Shown here piece by piece: positions 27,106-37,796 of a DNA stretch of 64,000 nt (within the stretch, counting starts at the first letter, position 1; each line of letters begins with the position of its first letter). Source of the stretch: Vibrio sp. UCD-FRSSP16_30 (GTDB lineage: Bacteria; Pseudomonadota; Gammaproteobacteria; Enterobacterales; Vibrionaceae); contig NZ_LZFW01000057.1 of NCBI RefSeq assembly GCF_001676025.1, positions 1 to 64,000 of the forward strand, in the 5' to 3' direction. A program made the translations under genes and the position numbers. The notes beneath the pieces were generated by a model that was not told where the DNA came from, ran no database searches, and saw only the letters and a program-made list of their open reading frames with translations.

Positions 27106-27132
27106 AAAATCACCCAATATGGGTGATTTTTT
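27106..27132 (-). terminator. Terminator after tatD
   Basis: AAAAATCACCC / GGGTGATTTTTT hairpin with a 5-nt loop, 34 bp after the tatD stop. Confidence 0.85.
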
Positions 27133-27165
27133 ACACTTTAGTCGTAGAGGTGGTCAAAAACTAAC

Positions 27166-27936
27166 TTAGCGACTCAAAAAAAGTCTTTGGTAATTTGCAG
27201 TTGTTTTCTGCGCGACTTCCCCTAAAGACAGTCCTTTTAATTGAGCAATGTAGCTCGCAACCTCAACCACATACGCAGGTTGATTCTCTTGGCCACGGTG
27301 AGGGACGGGGGCTAAGTAAGGTGAGTCTGTTTCTATCAGTAAACGATCCAAAGGAAGAGATTTAACCACTTCTTTTAATTCTTTTGCTTGGCGAAAGGTC
27401 ACGATGCCTGAGATAGAAATATAGAAACCTAAATCCATAGCGGCTTCAGCAAACGCTTGATCTTCGGTAAAGCAATGAATCACACCACCGCAACGATGAG
27501 CCTGCCCTTGTTTAAGTATCGATAGTGTTTCTGCGCGAGCTAAGCGAGTATGGATAATTAACGGTTTATTGACTTCTACTGCCAATTCAACTTGTTGCTC
27601 AAAGCGCTGGATCTGCAGTGCTTTTGTTTCTGGTTTATAGTGAAAATCTAACCCTGTTTCGCCAATCGCAACAACTTTGTCGTGGCTGGTAAAAGAGCGT
27701 AATTGCTGATAGTCAAAATCACTTTCAACATCTAATGGATGCACACCTGCAGATGCATGTACTTGAGGAAAAGGTGCAATAAGCTCCATCATTTTAGGAA
27801 ATGCATCCAATGTGACGCCAACCGACAGTAATTGCTTAACGTTGGCTTTTTCAGCTTTCGCAACCACATCCGCAACGCTGCTATGAAGATCTTGATAGTT
27901 CAGCTTATCAAGATGGCAATGAGAATCTACAAACAT
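27166..27936 (-). CDS. TatD-family metal-dependent hydrolase (YcfH)
   Basis: A 256-residue TIM-barrel metallohydrolase/DNase. Metal ligands visible: DSHCHL at residues 4-9, AIGETGLDFHY, PLIIHTR, GVIHCFTED and LIETDSPYLAP. The length and the place after holB match YcfH of E. coli. The family includes 3'-5' DNases and D-aminoacyl-tRNA deacylase-like activities; the physiological substrate is unsettled. AGGTAT precedes the ATG. Confidence 0.93.
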   Translation of the reverse strand: MFVDSHCHLDKLNYQDLHSSVADVVAKAEKANVKQLLSVGVTLDAFPKMMELIAPFPQVHASAGVHPLDVESDFDYQQLRSFTSHDKVVAIGETGLDFHYKPETKALQIQRFEQQVELAVEVNKPLIIHTRLARAETLSILKQGQAHRCGGVIHCFTEDQAFAEAAMDLGFYISISGIVTFRQAKELKEVVKSLPLDRLLIETDSPYLAPVPHRGQENQPAYVVEVASYIAQLKGLSLGEVAQKTTANYQRLFLSR

Positions 27937-27948
27937 ACTATACCTATA

Positions 27949-27972
27949 AAAAAAGCGTGCCTACGCACGCTG
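27949..27972 (-). terminator. Terminator between holB and tatD
   Basis: GCGTGC / GCACGC hairpin followed on the minus strand by seven T, ending only 13 bp before the tatD start. It likely separates or attenuates tatD from the upstream operon. Confidence 0.75.
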
Positions 27973-27979
27973 TCTTATA

Positions 27980-28018
27980 CCCATCGTAGTCAGTCTCTAG
28001 CTGTTACTTACTACGATT
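27980..28018. repeat. Inverted repeat downstream of holB
   Basis: ATCGTAG / CTACGAT arms with about 20 bp between, next to the holB-tatD terminator. Possible small intergenic palindromic element. Confidence 0.4.
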
Positions 28019-28048
28019 GATATACAATTAACACGACCTATTTAGCCG

Positions 28049-29011
28049 TTATAACGTCTTTGCTTGAATGAGCCATTCACTGAGTAATAACTCTTTGTTT
28101 AAACCTGAATGAAGAGTGAGTTGCTCCACTAACTGCGCTAAACGACGCGACATATCATAAGCTTGTTGATAAGTGAGCTGAGATTTTAATCTGTTTAAAG
28201 CTGAGTGGTTATCCACCGTAGCCACAGCAATAAAATAGCCCTTTTGCAATTCAATCAAAGCTAATGAAAGGCGATGAAGCACAATTAAAGTATCACTGGC
28301 GCAAGCATCTATAAACGGTTTCGGCAGTGCAAAATCTTGCTCAATAAAATTAGATAATGCATTGAGTATGTCATCAAACTGCTTACTTAGCCCTTTCTCC
28401 ACAAACTCTTTTAGCTTTAATGGCGCGCCCAAGCAAACTTGATAATGCAACTCTGGCACATGCTCGATACCGTTTTCCATCAACCAAGGCTGATACTCAC
28501 TTAAACTTGGCGTTGGAATATGCCAGAGCTGACAGCGACTCTTGATCGTTGGCAGTAAACGATGAGGTGCATGACTTCTTAAAATAAAGACACAGCTCTT
28601 AGGCGGTGTCTCTAATGTTTTGAGCAAGGCATTCATCGCTTGCTCCGTCATGGCTTCTGCTGGTGCGATTTCAATCACGCGCTGTCCACTGAGCTGTGAT
28701 GACTCAAGCGCGATACGATTTCCCTCACGGATTTGATCCACTGAGATGCTGACCTTGCCTTCGGCTGGTGCAATTCTATGTAAATCAGGATGAGTGCCAG
28801 CTTGAAGTAATGAACAGCTGTGACAAAAACCGCAGGCTTCCACTTCGCTGTTATTACAAAGCTGAACCTTAATTAATTGGTCAATAATCCCCTGTTCGCC
28901 CAAACCTTCGGTGGCACTAAACAGTAAAGCGCCCGGCAACACCTTTTGCTGCAAGCTTAATTGCAGTTTCTGCCAAGTTTCTTGTAACCAAGGGTATTGA
29001 ATACTCATCAT
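28049..29011 (-). CDS. holB: DNA polymerase III delta' subunit
   Basis: A 320-residue clamp-loader subunit of the AAA+ fold without a functional P-loop. It has the zinc module cysteines in [15 protein letters not shown] (about 52-66), the family motif [29 protein letters not shown] and the SRC motif (IKSRCQLW). It works in the tau/delta/delta' complex that loads the beta clamp. The start overlaps the tmk stop by 4 bp. Confidence 0.95.
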   Translation of the reverse strand: MMSIQYPWLQETWQKLQLSLQQKVLPGALLFSATEGLGEQGIIDQLIKVQLCNNSEVEACGFCHSCSLLQAGTHPDLHRIAPAEGKVSISVDQIREGNRIALESSQLSGQRVIEIAPAEAMTEQAMNALLKTLETPPKSCVFILRSHAPHRLLPTIKSRCQLWHIPTPSLSEYQPWLMENGIEHVPELHYQVCLGAPLKLKEFVEKGLSKQFDDILNALSNFIEQDFALPKPFIDACASDTLIVLHRLSLALIELQKGYFIAVATVDNHSALNRLKSQLTYQQAYDMSRRLAQLVEQLTLHSGLNKELLLSEWLIQAKTL

Positions 29012-29661
29012 TGAGCAGCCAAATCAGTCACAGCATCGCTTAACCACTGACTCAATGCTGAGCGAATGTCCGATGCAACTTCCTCTACCGATTGTGAGGC
29101 ATCAATAATTAGGATTGAATCATCACTGTGCGCCAGTTCTAGATATCGACTGCGCGCTCGTTCAAAAAATGAAATATCCATCTTTTCAATGCGATCGAGT
29201 TCTCCACGACCGCGAGCTCTTTCCAGCCCTAGAGTAGGATCTATATCCATATACAGTGTTAAATCTGGCTTAAAGTCGCCCAAGCTGATCTGCTTTAGTG
29301 CTTGCATTGTATAGGCAGAAATCTGTCGACCACCACCTTGATAAGCTTGTGAAGAGAGATCGTGACGGTCGCCAACCACCCAATGCCCTTCATTTAATGC
29401 TGGCTTAATCACCGTTTCAACCAATTGCACTCTTGCGCCGTACATCAGCAATAATTCGGTCGTATCTTGCAACTCTTCTGTGCCATGCTCTTCTTTGACT
29501 AAGGCACGCATTTTTTCAGCTAGGGGCGTTCCCCCAGGCTCACGAGTAGAAACAATATCTTGGATGCCCGAAGAGTGTAGCAAAGACAGAACACTGGCTA
29601 TTGCGGTACTCTTTCCCGCCCCTTCAAGGCCTTCAACGACAATAAATTTACCCATTTTCAT
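29008..29661 (-). CDS. tmk: Thymidylate kinase
   Basis: A 217-residue enzyme phosphorylating dTMP to dTDP. P-loop [11 protein letters not shown] (9-19), DR motif [19 protein letters not shown] region [11 protein letters not shown]. Translation is coupled to mltG: its start abuts the mltG stop. Confidence 0.96.
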   Translation of the reverse strand: MKMGKFIVVEGLEGAGKSTAIASVLSLLHSSGIQDIVSTREPGGTPLAEKMRALVKEEHGTEELQDTTELLLMYGARVQLVETVIKPALNEGHWVVGDRHDLSSQAYQGGGRQISAYTMQALKQISLGDFKPDLTLYMDIDPTLGLERARGRGELDRIEKMDISFFERARSRYLELAHSDDSILIIDASQSVEEVASDIRSALSQWLSDAVTDLAAQ

Positions 29662-30678
29662 TTAGTTTCGAGCCCTTAGTTTTTTCAAATATGCACGCAC
29701 GGCACGGTTATGATCTTTTAAATTTTTAGTAAAGACATGCCCACCATCGCCACTGGCGACAAAGTAGAGATAATTAGTATCATCAGGATTTAAAGCCGCT
29801 TCTATGGCCTCTTCCCCTACCATCGCTATCGGTGTCGGCGTCAATCCATAGATAGTGTAGGTATTATAAGGAGTGTGTCTTTGGAGATCTCGCTTACGGA
29901 TATTGCCACGATAGCTATCACCCATACCATAAATAACAGTTGGGTCAGTTTGCAGGCGCATACCAATTTCTAAACGATTGACAAACACCGACGCTACCAC
30001 GGGTCTTTCATCCGCAACCGCAGTCTCTTTTTCGATAATAGATGCTAAAGCAAGTGCCTCATAAGGCGTCTTTAGTGGTAAACCTTTCTGGCGTTGGTCC
30101 CAATGCAAGCTCAATACTTTATCAAGCTGATCATGGGCTCTTTTCATCACATCAAGATCGGACATACCCGCGGTGTAGCGATAGGTTTCCGCTAGAAATA
30201 AGCCTTCTAATTTTTCATTATCAATATCTAATGCTTTGGCTATTTCGGCTTCAGTCATGTCTTGGGTTGCATGAATAAGATGCGGCGCTTTATCAAACAT
30301 GAGACGCCACTCTTTGAAGGTACTGCCTTCAACAAAAGTAATGCTAAATTGTGCTTGAGAGCCGTTAACTAATCCTAATAACGTTTGGCGTAACGTATAA
30401 TTAGGGCCAATCTCAAAGGTGCCGGCTTTTACTTTAGTTAATTCTGGATAGGCACGGCTTACCAACTTAGAAAACTCATTGCTTTCAATCCAGCCGTTGC
30501 TCTCTAGTCGATTTAATAATGTATTGAATGACGTACCCGACTTAATCGTAAGCAGAGTCGGCTGATCCAATAAAATCGGTTGATTAACGTAACTCGTTAA
30601 TTGATTCCAAGTGTAAAAGAGCCCTGCTCCCACTAAGACAGCGAGCAATAAGCATAGGGTCATAACTTTTTTAAGCAC
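29662..30678 (-). CDS. mltG: Endolytic murein transglycosylase MltG
   Basis: A 338-residue inner-membrane enzyme that cleaves nascent glycan strands and sets their length. It has one N-terminal helix (about 4-24), a LysM-like region (LTIKSGTSFNTLLNRLES) and the YceG catalytic domain with ALASIIEKETAVADERP (catalytic Glu), FVNRLEIGMRLQTDPTVIYG and YNTYTIYGLTPTPIA. It overlaps pabC by 8 bp. Confidence 0.95.
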   Translation of the reverse strand: MLKKVMTLCLLLAVLVGAGLFYTWNQLTSYVNQPILLDQPTLLTIKSGTSFNTLLNRLESNGWIESNEFSKLVSRAYPELTKVKAGTFEIGPNYTLRQTLLGLVNGSQAQFSITFVEGSTFKEWRLMFDKAPHLIHATQDMTEAEIAKALDIDNEKLEGLFLAETYRYTAGMSDLDVMKRAHDQLDKVLSLHWDQRQKGLPLKTPYEALALASIIEKETAVADERPVVASVFVNRLEIGMRLQTDPTVIYGMGDSYRGNIRKRDLQRHTPYNTYTIYGLTPTPIAMVGEEAIEAALNPDDTNYLYFVASGDGGHVFTKNLKDHNRAVRAYLKKLRARN

Positions 30679-31480
30679 TATTTAACCTCTTTTGAAAATC
30701 GCGGGTAGTAATACCGACGGCGAACAGTTTATGTTTTATTTTTACTATTGGGGCGATATCTAGAAGTGAATTGCAGATAAACACTTCATCAGCTTCCAGT
30801 AAATGATCCAGTATAAATGCACCTACCGTTACTTTGAAGCCTGATTTTTCCGCTTGTTCGATAATCCATCGACGCGCCACACCCGCAACGCCACATTCTT
30901 TTAGACTTGGCGTATACAAGTTACCCTCTTTAACCCAAAACAAATTAGCCATTGTTGTCTCAATAACTTGCTCATTGAGATCCAAGGCAATCACATCTTG
31001 AAAGCCTTGCTGTTCGGCTTCGGCCTTAAGTAATACTTGCTCTAATCGATTATTGTGTTTGTGGCCGGCAAGTGCCGGGTTTAGCCCCAGTTTAAGACTG
31101 GCAACACCAAGCTCAATGCCAGACTCTTGCCAACAGAGATAATGAGTAGGATAGGAAAAGTGACTTATCGTCACCAAAGTAGAATCTGCGCCCGTAGGAC
31201 TATAGCCTCGCCCACCACTGCCACGGCTAACATGCAGTTTAATTCCAGCAACCCCAGATTTAATTGCGGCGTTCTCGACCCATAAACTCACTTGCTGCCA
31301 ATCTGGCTGAGCAATATGTAATAGTTCAAGACAAGCCTGCATACGCTCGACATGATAAGACCAATGTACCGGGCGACCTGCTACGGTTTTAATTGTGGTA
31401 AATCCACCATCACCATAGTTAAAACTTCTGTCTGTTGTAGGGATCGTATCCTTAGGGACACCATTTATCCAATACATCAT
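30671..31480 (-). CDS. pabC: Aminodeoxychorismate lyase
   Basis: A 269-residue fold-type IV PLP enzyme that releases p-aminobenzoate for folate synthesis. Start region NGVPKDTIPTTDRSFNYGDG. The PLP lysine lies in LAGHKHNNRLEQVL. ATTMANLFWV and the C-terminal DEVFICNSLLDIAPI are typical. AGGAAG precedes the double ATG. Position between fabF and mltG as in enterobacteria. Confidence 0.94.
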   Translation of the reverse strand: MMYWINGVPKDTIPTTDRSFNYGDGGFTTIKTVAGRPVHWSYHVERMQACLELLHIAQPDWQQVSLWVENAAIKSGVAGIKLHVSRGSGGRGYSPTGADSTLVTISHFSYPTHYLCWQESGIELGVASLKLGLNPALAGHKHNNRLEQVLLKAEAEQQGFQDVIALDLNEQVIETTMANLFWVKEGNLYTPSLKECGVAGVARRWIIEQAEKSGFKVTVGAFILDHLLEADEVFICNSLLDIAPIVKIKHKLFAVGITTRDFQKRLNSA

Positions 31481-31503
31481 CTCTTCCTAAGATTACCTGC
31501 AAT

Positions 31504-31547
31504 AAAAAAGGCCAGAGCCAGTTTCTACTGAAACTGAATCTAGCCTA
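31504..31547 (-). terminator. Terminator between fabF and pabC
   Basis: Long hairpin, arms about 17 bp with three mismatches (AGGCTAGATTCAGTTTC / GAAACTGGCTCTGGCCT), followed on the minus strand by TTTTTTATT. Confidence 0.75.
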
Positions 31548-31587
31548 AATATTTTAGCTAACTATTTGTTTATGCGGTCAAAGAAAG

Positions 31588-32838
31588 TTAAATCTTTTTA
31601 AAGATTAACGATCCGTTTGTGCCACCAAAACCAAATGAGTTACATAATGCATATTCGATATCAACGTCTTGAGCAACGTTTGGCACAAGATCAATACCTA
31701 GCTCAGCTGCACGCTCATCAATATTATCTAGATTGATTGTCGGCGGAACTTTTTGATCGCGAAGCGTCAAGGCAGTAATGATAGCTTCAACTGAACCTGC
31801 GGCACCAAGTAGGTGACCAATCATGGATTTAGTAGAAGAAACCTTAACTTGCGCAGTGCCTGCATCACCTAAAGCACGTTTAACGCCTTTAAGCTCTGCC
31901 ACATCACCAGCAGGTGTTGAAGTGCCATGTGCATTGATATAACCGATTTGTTCACCAGTAATACCAGCATCACGCATTGCCGCTTCCATCGCTAATGCAC
32001 CACCTGAACCATCTTCACTCGGAGAGGTCATGTGATAAGCGTCGCCACTCATACCAAAGCCAACTAGCTCACAGTAGATGCTTGCGCCGCGTGCTTTAGC
32101 CGATTCGTACTCTTCAAGTACCATAACGCCTGCGCCGTCACCTAATACGAAACCATCGCGATCTTTGTCCCATGGACGAGATGCTGCTTGTGGGTTTTCG
32201 TTATTAGTTGATAGAGCTTTAGCAGCGCCAAAACCTGCAATACCCATTGGGGTTGATGCTTTTTCTGAGCCACCGGCAACCATTGCATCAGCATCACCGT
32301 AAGCAATCATACGAGCCGCATGGCCAATATTATGCAAACCAGTAGTACATGCTGTAGAGATAGCAATGTTAGGGCCGCGAAGACGGCGCATGATAGACAG
32401 GTTACCTGCAATCATATTAACGATGGTCGATGGAACGAAAAATGGGCTCACACGACGAGGGCCTTTTCCATTCATAGTATGGATACCGTTTTCAATTAGA
32501 CCTAAGCCACCGATACCAGACCCAATTGCAACGCCTACGCGAGTACAATTTTCGTCAGTGATTTCTAGGCCAGAATCATCGAGTGCTTGGATACCTGCTG
32601 CAATGCCGTATTGGATAAATAAATCCATTTTACGTGCATCTTTTTTAGACATGTACTCTTCGCAGTTAAAGTCTTTAATTAGACCTGCAAAGCGTGTTGA
32701 AAAATCGGTGGTGTCAAAGTGCTCGATATTTGAAATACCACTTTGACCTGATAGCAGGGCTTGCCAGGAAGATTCTACGGTGTTGCCGACCGGTGACAAC
32801 ATACCCATGCCAGTGACAACTACACGACGCTTGGACAC
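31588..32838 (-). CDS. fabF: 3-oxoacyl-ACP synthase II
   Basis: A 416-residue condensing enzyme elongating acyl-ACP, including temperature-controlled cis-vaccenate formation. Catalytic Cys in [13 protein letters not shown], the two His in [11 protein letters not shown] and [11 protein letters not shown]-terminal [15 protein letters not shown]. The start is GTG with GGAG 9 nt upstream. It is separated from acpP by a strong palindrome. Confidence 0.97.
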   Translation of the reverse strand: MSKRRVVVTGMGMLSPVGNTVESSWQALLSGQSGISNIEHFDTTDFSTRFAGLIKDFNCEEYMSKKDARKMDLFIQYGIAAGIQALDDSGLEITDENCTRVGVAIGSGIGGLGLIENGIHTMNGKGPRRVSPFFVPSTIVNMIAGNLSIMRRLRGPNIAISTACTTGLHNIGHAARMIAYGDADAMVAGGSEKASTPMGIAGFGAAKALSTNNENPQAASRPWDKDRDGFVLGDGAGVMVLEEYESAKARGASIYCELVGFGMSGDAYHMTSPSEDGSGGALAMEAAMRDAGITGEQIGYINAHGTSTPAGDVAELKGVKRALGDAGTAQVKVSSTKSMIGHLLGAAGSVEAIITALTLRDQKVPPTINLDNIDERAAELGIDLVPNVAQDVDIEYALCNSFGFGGTNGSLIFKKI

Positions 32839-32903
32839 GATTCTTACTCCGGGGGTTAGATTAATTAGATATAGATATACAACGATAAGGGAGTTGTAAT
32901 GAA

Positions 32904-32929
32904 TCAGGCGGTCAAGATTGACCGCCTGA
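32904..32929 (-). terminator. Palindrome between acpP and fabF
   Basis: TCAGGCGGTCAA / TTGACCGCCTGA, 12-bp arms with a 2-nt spacer, 9 bp after the acpP stop. No T run, so more likely an mRNA-stabilising or processing hairpin that keeps acpP transcripts abundant than a full terminator. Confidence 0.6.
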
Positions 32930-32937
32930 GAAGAGAA

Positions 32938-33171
32938 TTACTGAGCGCTAGTTACGTAATCGATAGCTGCTTGAACAGTAGTGATTTTCTCTGCTTCTTC
33001 ATCAGGGATTTCAGTGTCGAACTCTTCTTCTAGAGCCATTACTAGCTCAACTGTGTCTAGAGAGTCAGCACCAAGATCATCAACGAAAGATGCTTCGTTT
33101 TTCACTTCAGCTTCGTCAACACCTAGTTGTTCAACGATGATTTTTTTTACACGTTCTTCAAGATTGCTCAT
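32938..33171 (-). CDS. acpP: Acyl carrier protein
   Basis: A 77-residue acidic carrier of fatty acyl intermediates. The phosphopantetheine attachment Ser is in [19 protein letters not shown]. Standard length. It has its own promoter-like TTGCAA-16-TAAACT upstream at 33207-33236, in line with its high expression. Confidence 0.98.
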   Translation of the reverse strand: MSNLEERVKKIIVEQLGVDEAEVKNEASFVDDLGADSLDTVELVMALEEEFDTEIPDEEAEKITTVQAAIDYVTSAQ

Positions 33172-33208
33172 TTTTTATTTCCTATACATAGTCGCTGAAT
33201 GCGATGTT

Positions 33209-33236
33209 TTGCGTAGTTTATTCAAAAGATAAAAAG
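33209..33236 (-). promoter_or_regulatory. Probable acpP promoter
   Basis: On the minus strand TTGCAA and TAAACT are separated by 16 bp, about 40 bp before the acpP start. Confidence 0.5.
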
Positions 33237-33299
33237 TTGCAAGTTTATCCTTGCTGGTCAAACCACAATTTTCTTAATTTAACCGATTTTAATGGCACT

Positions 33300-33320
33300 T
33301 TTGACATATATCACGTCAAA
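33300..33320. promoter_or_regulatory. Dyad between fabG and acpP
   Basis: TTTGAC-N9-GTCAAA, about 65 bp upstream of the acpP -35 element. Candidate operator; regulator not identified. Confidence 0.25.
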
Positions 33321-33332
33321 TAATGCGCAAAA

Positions 33333-34067
33333 TTACACCATGTACATGCCGCCATTAACGTGCAATGTTTCACCTGTAATATAAGCTGCATCCGGTGAAG
33401 CAAGAAATGCTACCGCCGCTGCAATTTCACGAGGATCACCTAGGCGTCCTGCAGGCACAGAAGATAGCGTCGCAGCGCGTTGCTCATCATTCAATGCTTT
33501 TGTCATATCTGTTTCAATAAAGCCTGGTGCTACAGTATTGACTGTTACTCCGCGAGAAGCAACCTCACGCGCCATAGACTTTGTAAAACCAATTACGCCA
33601 GCCTTTGCTGCTGCATAGTTAGTTTGTCCGGCGTTACCCATAGTACCCACAACAGAACCTACGTTAATGATTCTGCCACAACGTTTCTTCATCATGCCAC
33701 GTAGAACGGCTTTAGACAAACGGAAGATTGAAGTCAGGTTAGTATCCATGATATCAGTCCACTCGTCATCCTTCATACGCATCAATAGGTTATCACGCGT
33801 GATACCAGCGTTGTTCACAAGGATATCTAAAGGACCAAACTCAGTTGTGATCTGCTTAAGAACGGTTTCGATAGATGTAGGATCTGTTACATTTAGTGCC
33901 AATCCCTTACCATTCTCACCTAAGTACTCGCTAATAGCCGCTGCGCCATTTTCACTTGTCGCAGTGCCGATTACTGTTGCGCCACGCGCGACTAACGTTT
34001 CAGCGATAGAGCGGCCGATACCACGGCTAGCACCAGTAACGAGTGCAATCTTTCCTTCAAGGTTCAT
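33333..34067 (-). CDS. fabG: 3-oxoacyl-ACP reductase
   Basis: A 244-residue short-chain dehydrogenase, the NADPH-dependent ketoreductase of fatty acid synthesis. Rossmann motif TGASRGIGR (about 10-18), NNAGITRDNL, catalytic Ser/Tyr/Lys with YAAAKAG, and C-terminal HVNGGMYMV. GGAG precedes the ATG. In order within the fab operon. Confidence 0.97.
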   Translation of the reverse strand: MNLEGKIALVTGASRGIGRSIAETLVARGATVIGTATSENGAAAISEYLGENGKGLALNVTDPTSIETVLKQITTEFGPLDILVNNAGITRDNLLMRMKDDEWTDIMDTNLTSIFRLSKAVLRGMMKKRCGRIINVGSVVGTMGNAGQTNYAAAKAGVIGFTKSMAREVASRGVTVNTVAPGFIETDMTKALNDEQRAATLSSVPAGRLGDPREIAAAVAFLASPDAAYITGETLHVNGGMYMV

Positions 34068-34090
34068 TGTTGGTTTTCTCCGTTAAGAAT

Positions 34091-35014
34091 CTATTTTGCA
34101 GCTTCAAGTGATGCAGTGTCATTAACTGCAGCAGCTGTCATGCTTTTTACAATACGTTTTGTTAGACCGGTAAGGACTTTACCTGGGCCTAATTCTAAAA
34201 GTCTTTCAATGCCCTGCTCGTGCATGCTTTGTACACCTTCTGTCCAGCGTACTGGGCAATAGAGTTGACGTACTAGTGCATCTTTAATTTTTGCAGGGTC
34301 AGTTTCAGCAGCTACATCAACATTGTTAATTACTGGCAGTGAAGGTGCATTAAATTCAAGCTCTTTTAATGCTTCAGCTAAACGATCGGCTGCAGGCTTC
34401 ATCAAAGCACAATGTGACGGTACAGAAACAGGCAGTGGTAATGCGCGCTTAGCGCCCGCTTCTTTACATAAAGCACCAGCACGTTCTACAGCCGCTTTGC
34501 TACCCGCAATCACAACTTGACCTGGAGAGTTGAAGTTGACTGGAGAAACGACTTCGCCTTGAGCGGCGTCTTCACAAGCTTTAGCAATCGCATCATCGGC
34601 AAGGCCAATGATTGCGTACATAGCTCCAGTGCCCGCAGGAACCGCTTCTTGCATTAGTTGACCGCGTAGCTCAACAAGTTTGATTGCTTGTTGAAAATCA
34701 ATCACACCCGCACAGACAAGTGCTGAATATTCACCAAGGCTGTGACCGGCAACAAGCTCAGGCGCTGCTAGGCCTTGCTCGTTCCATACACGCCAAATCG
34801 CAACTGATGCTGCCAATAAAGCAGGTTGAGTACGATGAGTTTGGTTTAGATCTTCAACAGGCCCATCTTGAATAAGCGCCCAAAGATCATAGCCAAGCAC
34901 TTCTGATGCTTGCGCAAATGTTTGCTTTACAACATCAAACTGCTCGCCAAGATCAGCTAACATACCAAGGCTTTGAGAGCCCTGACCTGGAAATACGATT
35001 GCAAATTTGCTCAT
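34091..35014 (-). CDS. fabD: Malonyl-CoA:ACP transacylase
   Basis: A 307-residue enzyme charging ACP with malonate. FPGQGSQSLGM at the N-terminus, nucleophile elbow GHSLGEYSALV, catalytic His in VSVPSHCALM. ATG 35014 has AAAGGACG 5 nt upstream and gives the standard N-terminus; a longer frame is not supported. Confidence 0.97.
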   Translation of the reverse strand: MSKFAIVFPGQGSQSLGMLADLGEQFDVVKQTFAQASEVLGYDLWALIQDGPVEDLNQTHRTQPALLAASVAIWRVWNEQGLAAPELVAGHSLGEYSALVCAGVIDFQQAIKLVELRGQLMQEAVPAGTGAMYAIIGLADDAIAKACEDAAQGEVVSPVNFNSPGQVVIAGSKAAVERAGALCKEAGAKRALPLPVSVPSHCALMKPAADRLAEALKELEFNAPSLPVINNVDVAAETDPAKIKDALVRQLYCPVRWTEGVQSMHEQGIERLLELGPGKVLTGLTKRIVKSMTAAAVNDTASLEAAK

Positions 35015-35046
35015 AATTCGTCCTTTAAGCCTTGCTAAATATTGAA

Positions 35047-35070
35047 AAAGAAGTGCCAAAGCACTTCTTT
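35047..35070 (-). terminator. Terminator-like hairpin between fabH and fabD
   Basis: AAAGAAGTGC / GCACTTCTTT with a 4-nt loop and a T run on the minus strand, inside the operon. Likely partial terminator. Confidence 0.6.
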
Positions 35071-35092
35071 AAATTAATCAGTTGCGTTTGAA

Positions 35093-36043
35093 TCAGAATC
35101 TGACCAAAGCAGAACCCCAAGTGAAACCGCCACCAAAAGCTTCGAGTAACAGCAGTTGTCCACGTTGGATACGGCCATCTCTAACCGCTTCATCAAGTGC
35201 TGTAGGCACGGTAGCGGCTGATGTATTGCCATGACGGTCTAGGGTAACAACCACTTGATCCATCGACATAGCCAATTTCTTCGCAGTTGCTTTAATTATT
35301 CTTAGGTTCGCTTGATGTGGAACCAACCAATCTAAATCTGTTTTTTGTAGATTATTGGCTTTTAGTGTGTCGGTTACCAAACGAGAAAGTTGTGTTACCG
35401 CAACTTTAAATACTTCGTTGCCAGTCATGTGTAGCCACTTATCGACTTCACCACCACGAACGGGCATTTCTAGACTTAGTAACTCACCGTAACGACCATC
35501 TGCACCCAAATGAGTTGATAGAATGCCTTGCTCTTCGCTAGCACCAACAACCACAGCGCCTGCACCATCACCAAATAAGATAACCGTTGAGCGATCGATT
35601 TCATCAACAGACTTAGATAGAGCGTCTGCTCCAATAACTAAGATGTTTTTGCACATTCCTGAACGGATATGTTGATCCGCAATAGACAGTGCGTAAACAA
35701 AACCAGTACATGCCGCGGCAATATCAAAAGCAGCACAACCAGGAATATCAAGCATTCCTTGGATTTGACAAGCTGATGATGGGAATGCGTGTGTACTACT
35801 TGTTGTTGCTACGATGATTAAATCGATATCAGCTTTATCGATACCCGCCATTTCGATTGCGTTTTTTGCCGCAATGAGGCCCATATCGGCAACAGATTCA
35901 TCCGGTGCTGAAATACGACGTTCTTTGATACCAGTACGAGCAACAATCCACTCATCATCGGTATCAACCATTTTTTCCAGATCTGCATTGCTGCGCACTT
36001 GGGAAGGCAGATAGCTGCCTGTGCCTAATATTTTGCTATACAT
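35093..36043 (-). CDS. fabH: 3-oxoacyl-ACP synthase III
   Basis: A 316-residue initiating condensing enzyme that joins acetyl-CoA and malonyl-ACP. Catalytic triad visible: Cys in [13 protein letters not shown], His in [12 protein letters not shown], Asn in [12 protein letters not shown]. It follows plsX by 5 bp, so translation is probably coupled. Confidence 0.97.
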   Translation of the reverse strand: MYSKILGTGSYLPSQVRSNADLEKMVDTDDEWIVARTGIKERRISAPDESVADMGLIAAKNAIEMAGIDKADIDLIIVATTSSTHAFPSSACQIQGMLDIPGCAAFDIAAACTGFVYALSIADQHIRSGMCKNILVIGADALSKSVDEIDRSTVILFGDGAGAVVVGASEEQGILSTHLGADGRYGELLSLEMPVRGGEVDKWLHMTGNEVFKVAVTQLSRLVTDTLKANNLQKTDLDWLVPHQANLRIIKATAKKLAMSMDQVVVTLDRHGNTSAATVPTALDEAVRDGRIQRGQLLLLEAFGGGFTWGSALVRF

Positions 36044-36048
36044 GAAGA

Positions 36049-37074
36049 CTAATTTTGCCTCTCGAGTAAAACGGTTTCCAAACGGTCACTTATACGACTG
36101 GGTACTTGACGTTTGACCTCGTGAACTGCCTCTATGATTGCATTGATGATAGCAGTTTTATCCGCACTTCCGTGACTTTTAATAACAATGCCGCGCAATC
36201 CTAGCAAACTTGCCCCGTTATACTGGTCGGGGTTCAGTTGTTTTAGCTCAGAAAACAGCTCAGAGAAGATTATTTTTGATACCCACGCTCTAAATTTAGA
36301 CGCAAGCATATGATGTTTCAATCTATCGAGGAATAGGTTTGCTACTCCTTCAGACGCTTTTAAACACACATTACCGACAAACCCATCACAGACTACAACA
36401 TCGACTTCATCTTGTAGCAGTTGGTGTGCTTCAATAAAGCCCACGTAATTAATGGATTGTATCTTCTGTAGCATTTCGGCGCAGTCTTTTACCAGATCGT
36501 TCCCTTTAACTTCTTCTTCACCGACATTGAGAATAGCCACTCTTGGCGTTCGTTGTAAGTGTTGCTCCGCCAATGCCGAACCCATAACAGCAAATTGAAA
36601 CAAAGTGTTAGCATTGACCGAGACATTCGCCCCAAGATCCAATAACCATACCTTTTGTCCATTTCGAGTTGGTAACGCCGACACTAACGCTGGACGCTCA
36701 ATACCGGGTAATAATTTAAGACGGTAACGGGATAAACCCATTAAAGCACCGGTATTTCCCCCACTGACACACGCTTGCGCAGTATGATCTTCCACAAGGT
36801 CAATAGCTTGACGCATAGAGGTTCCTACGCTTCGGCGCATTATAGAAGAGGGTTTATCGGTATCAGCAATGACCTTTTCGGTATGCTGGATATGAAGACG
36901 CTCATTGGGAGAAAAACCCAATGAAGAGAGGTGGGAAATGAGGACGGATTCGTCGCCCACTAAAATTATTTTCAGCTCTGGGAAAATAGACAATGCCTGC
37001 ACGGCGGCAGGCACTGTAGCATGGGGACCGAAATCCCCACCCATTGCATCAAGTGCAACGGTAATCGTTTGCAA
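36049..37074 (-). CDS. plsX: Phosphate acyltransferase PlsX
   Basis: A 341-residue enzyme making acyl-phosphate from acyl-ACP for phospholipid synthesis. Begins [50 protein letters not shown] and [12 protein letters not shown] are family motifs. It sits between rpmF and fabH in the conserved order. Confidence 0.97.
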   Translation of the reverse strand: MQTITVALDAMGGDFGPHATVPAAVQALSIFPELKIILVGDESVLISHLSSLGFSPNERLHIQHTEKVIADTDKPSSIMRRSVGTSMRQAIDLVEDHTAQACVSGGNTGALMGLSRYRLKLLPGIERPALVSALPTRNGQKVWLLDLGANVSVNANTLFQFAVMGSALAEQHLQRTPRVAILNVGEEEVKGNDLVKDCAEMLQKIQSINYVGFIEAHQLLQDEVDVVVCDGFVGNVCLKASEGVANLFLDRLKHHMLASKFRAWVSKIIFSELFSELKQLNPDQYNGASLLGLRGIVIKSHGSADKTAIINAIIEAVHEVKRQVPSRISDRLETVLLERQN

Positions 37075-37083
37075 AAAGTAACC

Positions 37084-37254
37084 TTACTTATTGATTACTT
37101 TTTTGCCACGGTAGAAACCTTCAGCAGTCACGTTGTGACGTAGGTGAGTTTCACCTGAAGTTGCGTCTACAGATAGTGCAGCTGTAGTAAGCGCATCGTG
37201 TGAACGACGCATGCCACGCATTGAACGTGATTTTTTGCTCTTTTGTACGGCCAT
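37084..37254 (-). CDS. rpmF: 50S ribosomal protein L32
   Basis: 56 residues beginning [20 protein letters not shown] and ending [11 protein letters not shown], the full L32 sequence. It lies 5 bp downstream of yceD and 9 bp upstream of plsX, the conserved order linking ribosome and lipid synthesis. It has none of the zinc cysteines found in C+ L32 forms. Confidence 0.98.
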   Translation of the reverse strand: MAVQKSKKSRSMRGMRRSHDALTTAALSVDATSGETHLRHNVTAEGFYRGKKVINK

Positions 37255-37259
37255 TGACC

Positions 37260-37796
37260 CTACTCCTTTGTCTTTGCTTTTAAGCTTTTTAAAACTTCGA
37301 ACGGGTTTGGTTTATCTTCCTCAATTTCTTCAGGAATGTCACCAAAAACCAAGTTATGTGTATTTACGCTACATTCAGAAATATCGTGCATTGCTATTTG
37401 AGGCAATTTTAGAAGAAACTCGTCTTCAACTAACTGTATGAGATCGCATTCACCGTACTCGTTCAGATCTACCAAATCGTACTCTTCCGGGGCTTCCTCT
37501 TCGCTCTTTTCGCCCTTATTAGGGGTATAGACGAATTGGACTTCACAATAATGTGCGAAGTTCTCATTGCAGCGTTGACACTCTAAATCGACTTCGACGT
37601 TAGCTTTACCAGAGATAACGACCAATCGTTGTTCATCTAAATCAAATGACAATGTGACATCTGCGTTGCGTTTTACGCCTTCGACCGACTCGGCCAAGCG
37701 CTTGAGCAGACTGACTTGGATGATACCATCATAGTCTAGTCGTTTCTGGGCAGCTTTACTCGGGTCAACCGTTCGCGGTATTTTTACCTTTTGCAT
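37260..37796 (-). CDS. yceD: YceD (DUF177), 23S rRNA accumulation protein
   Basis: A 178-residue cytoplasmic protein needed for normal 23S rRNA levels in E. coli and plants. Family features are the pair CQRCNENF near residue 78, the acidic linker ([19 protein letters not shown]) and a conserved [14 protein letters not shown]. It is the first gene of the rpmF-plsX-fab operon. Confidence 0.92.
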   Translation of the reverse strand: MQKVKIPRTVDPSKAAQKRLDYDGIIQVSLLKRLAESVEGVKRNADVTLSFDLDEQRLVVISGKANVEVDLECQRCNENFAHYCEVQFVYTPNKGEKSEEEAPEEYDLVDLNEYGECDLIQLVEDEFLLKLPQIAMHDISECSVNTHNLVFGDIPEEIEEDKPNPFEVLKSLKAKTKE

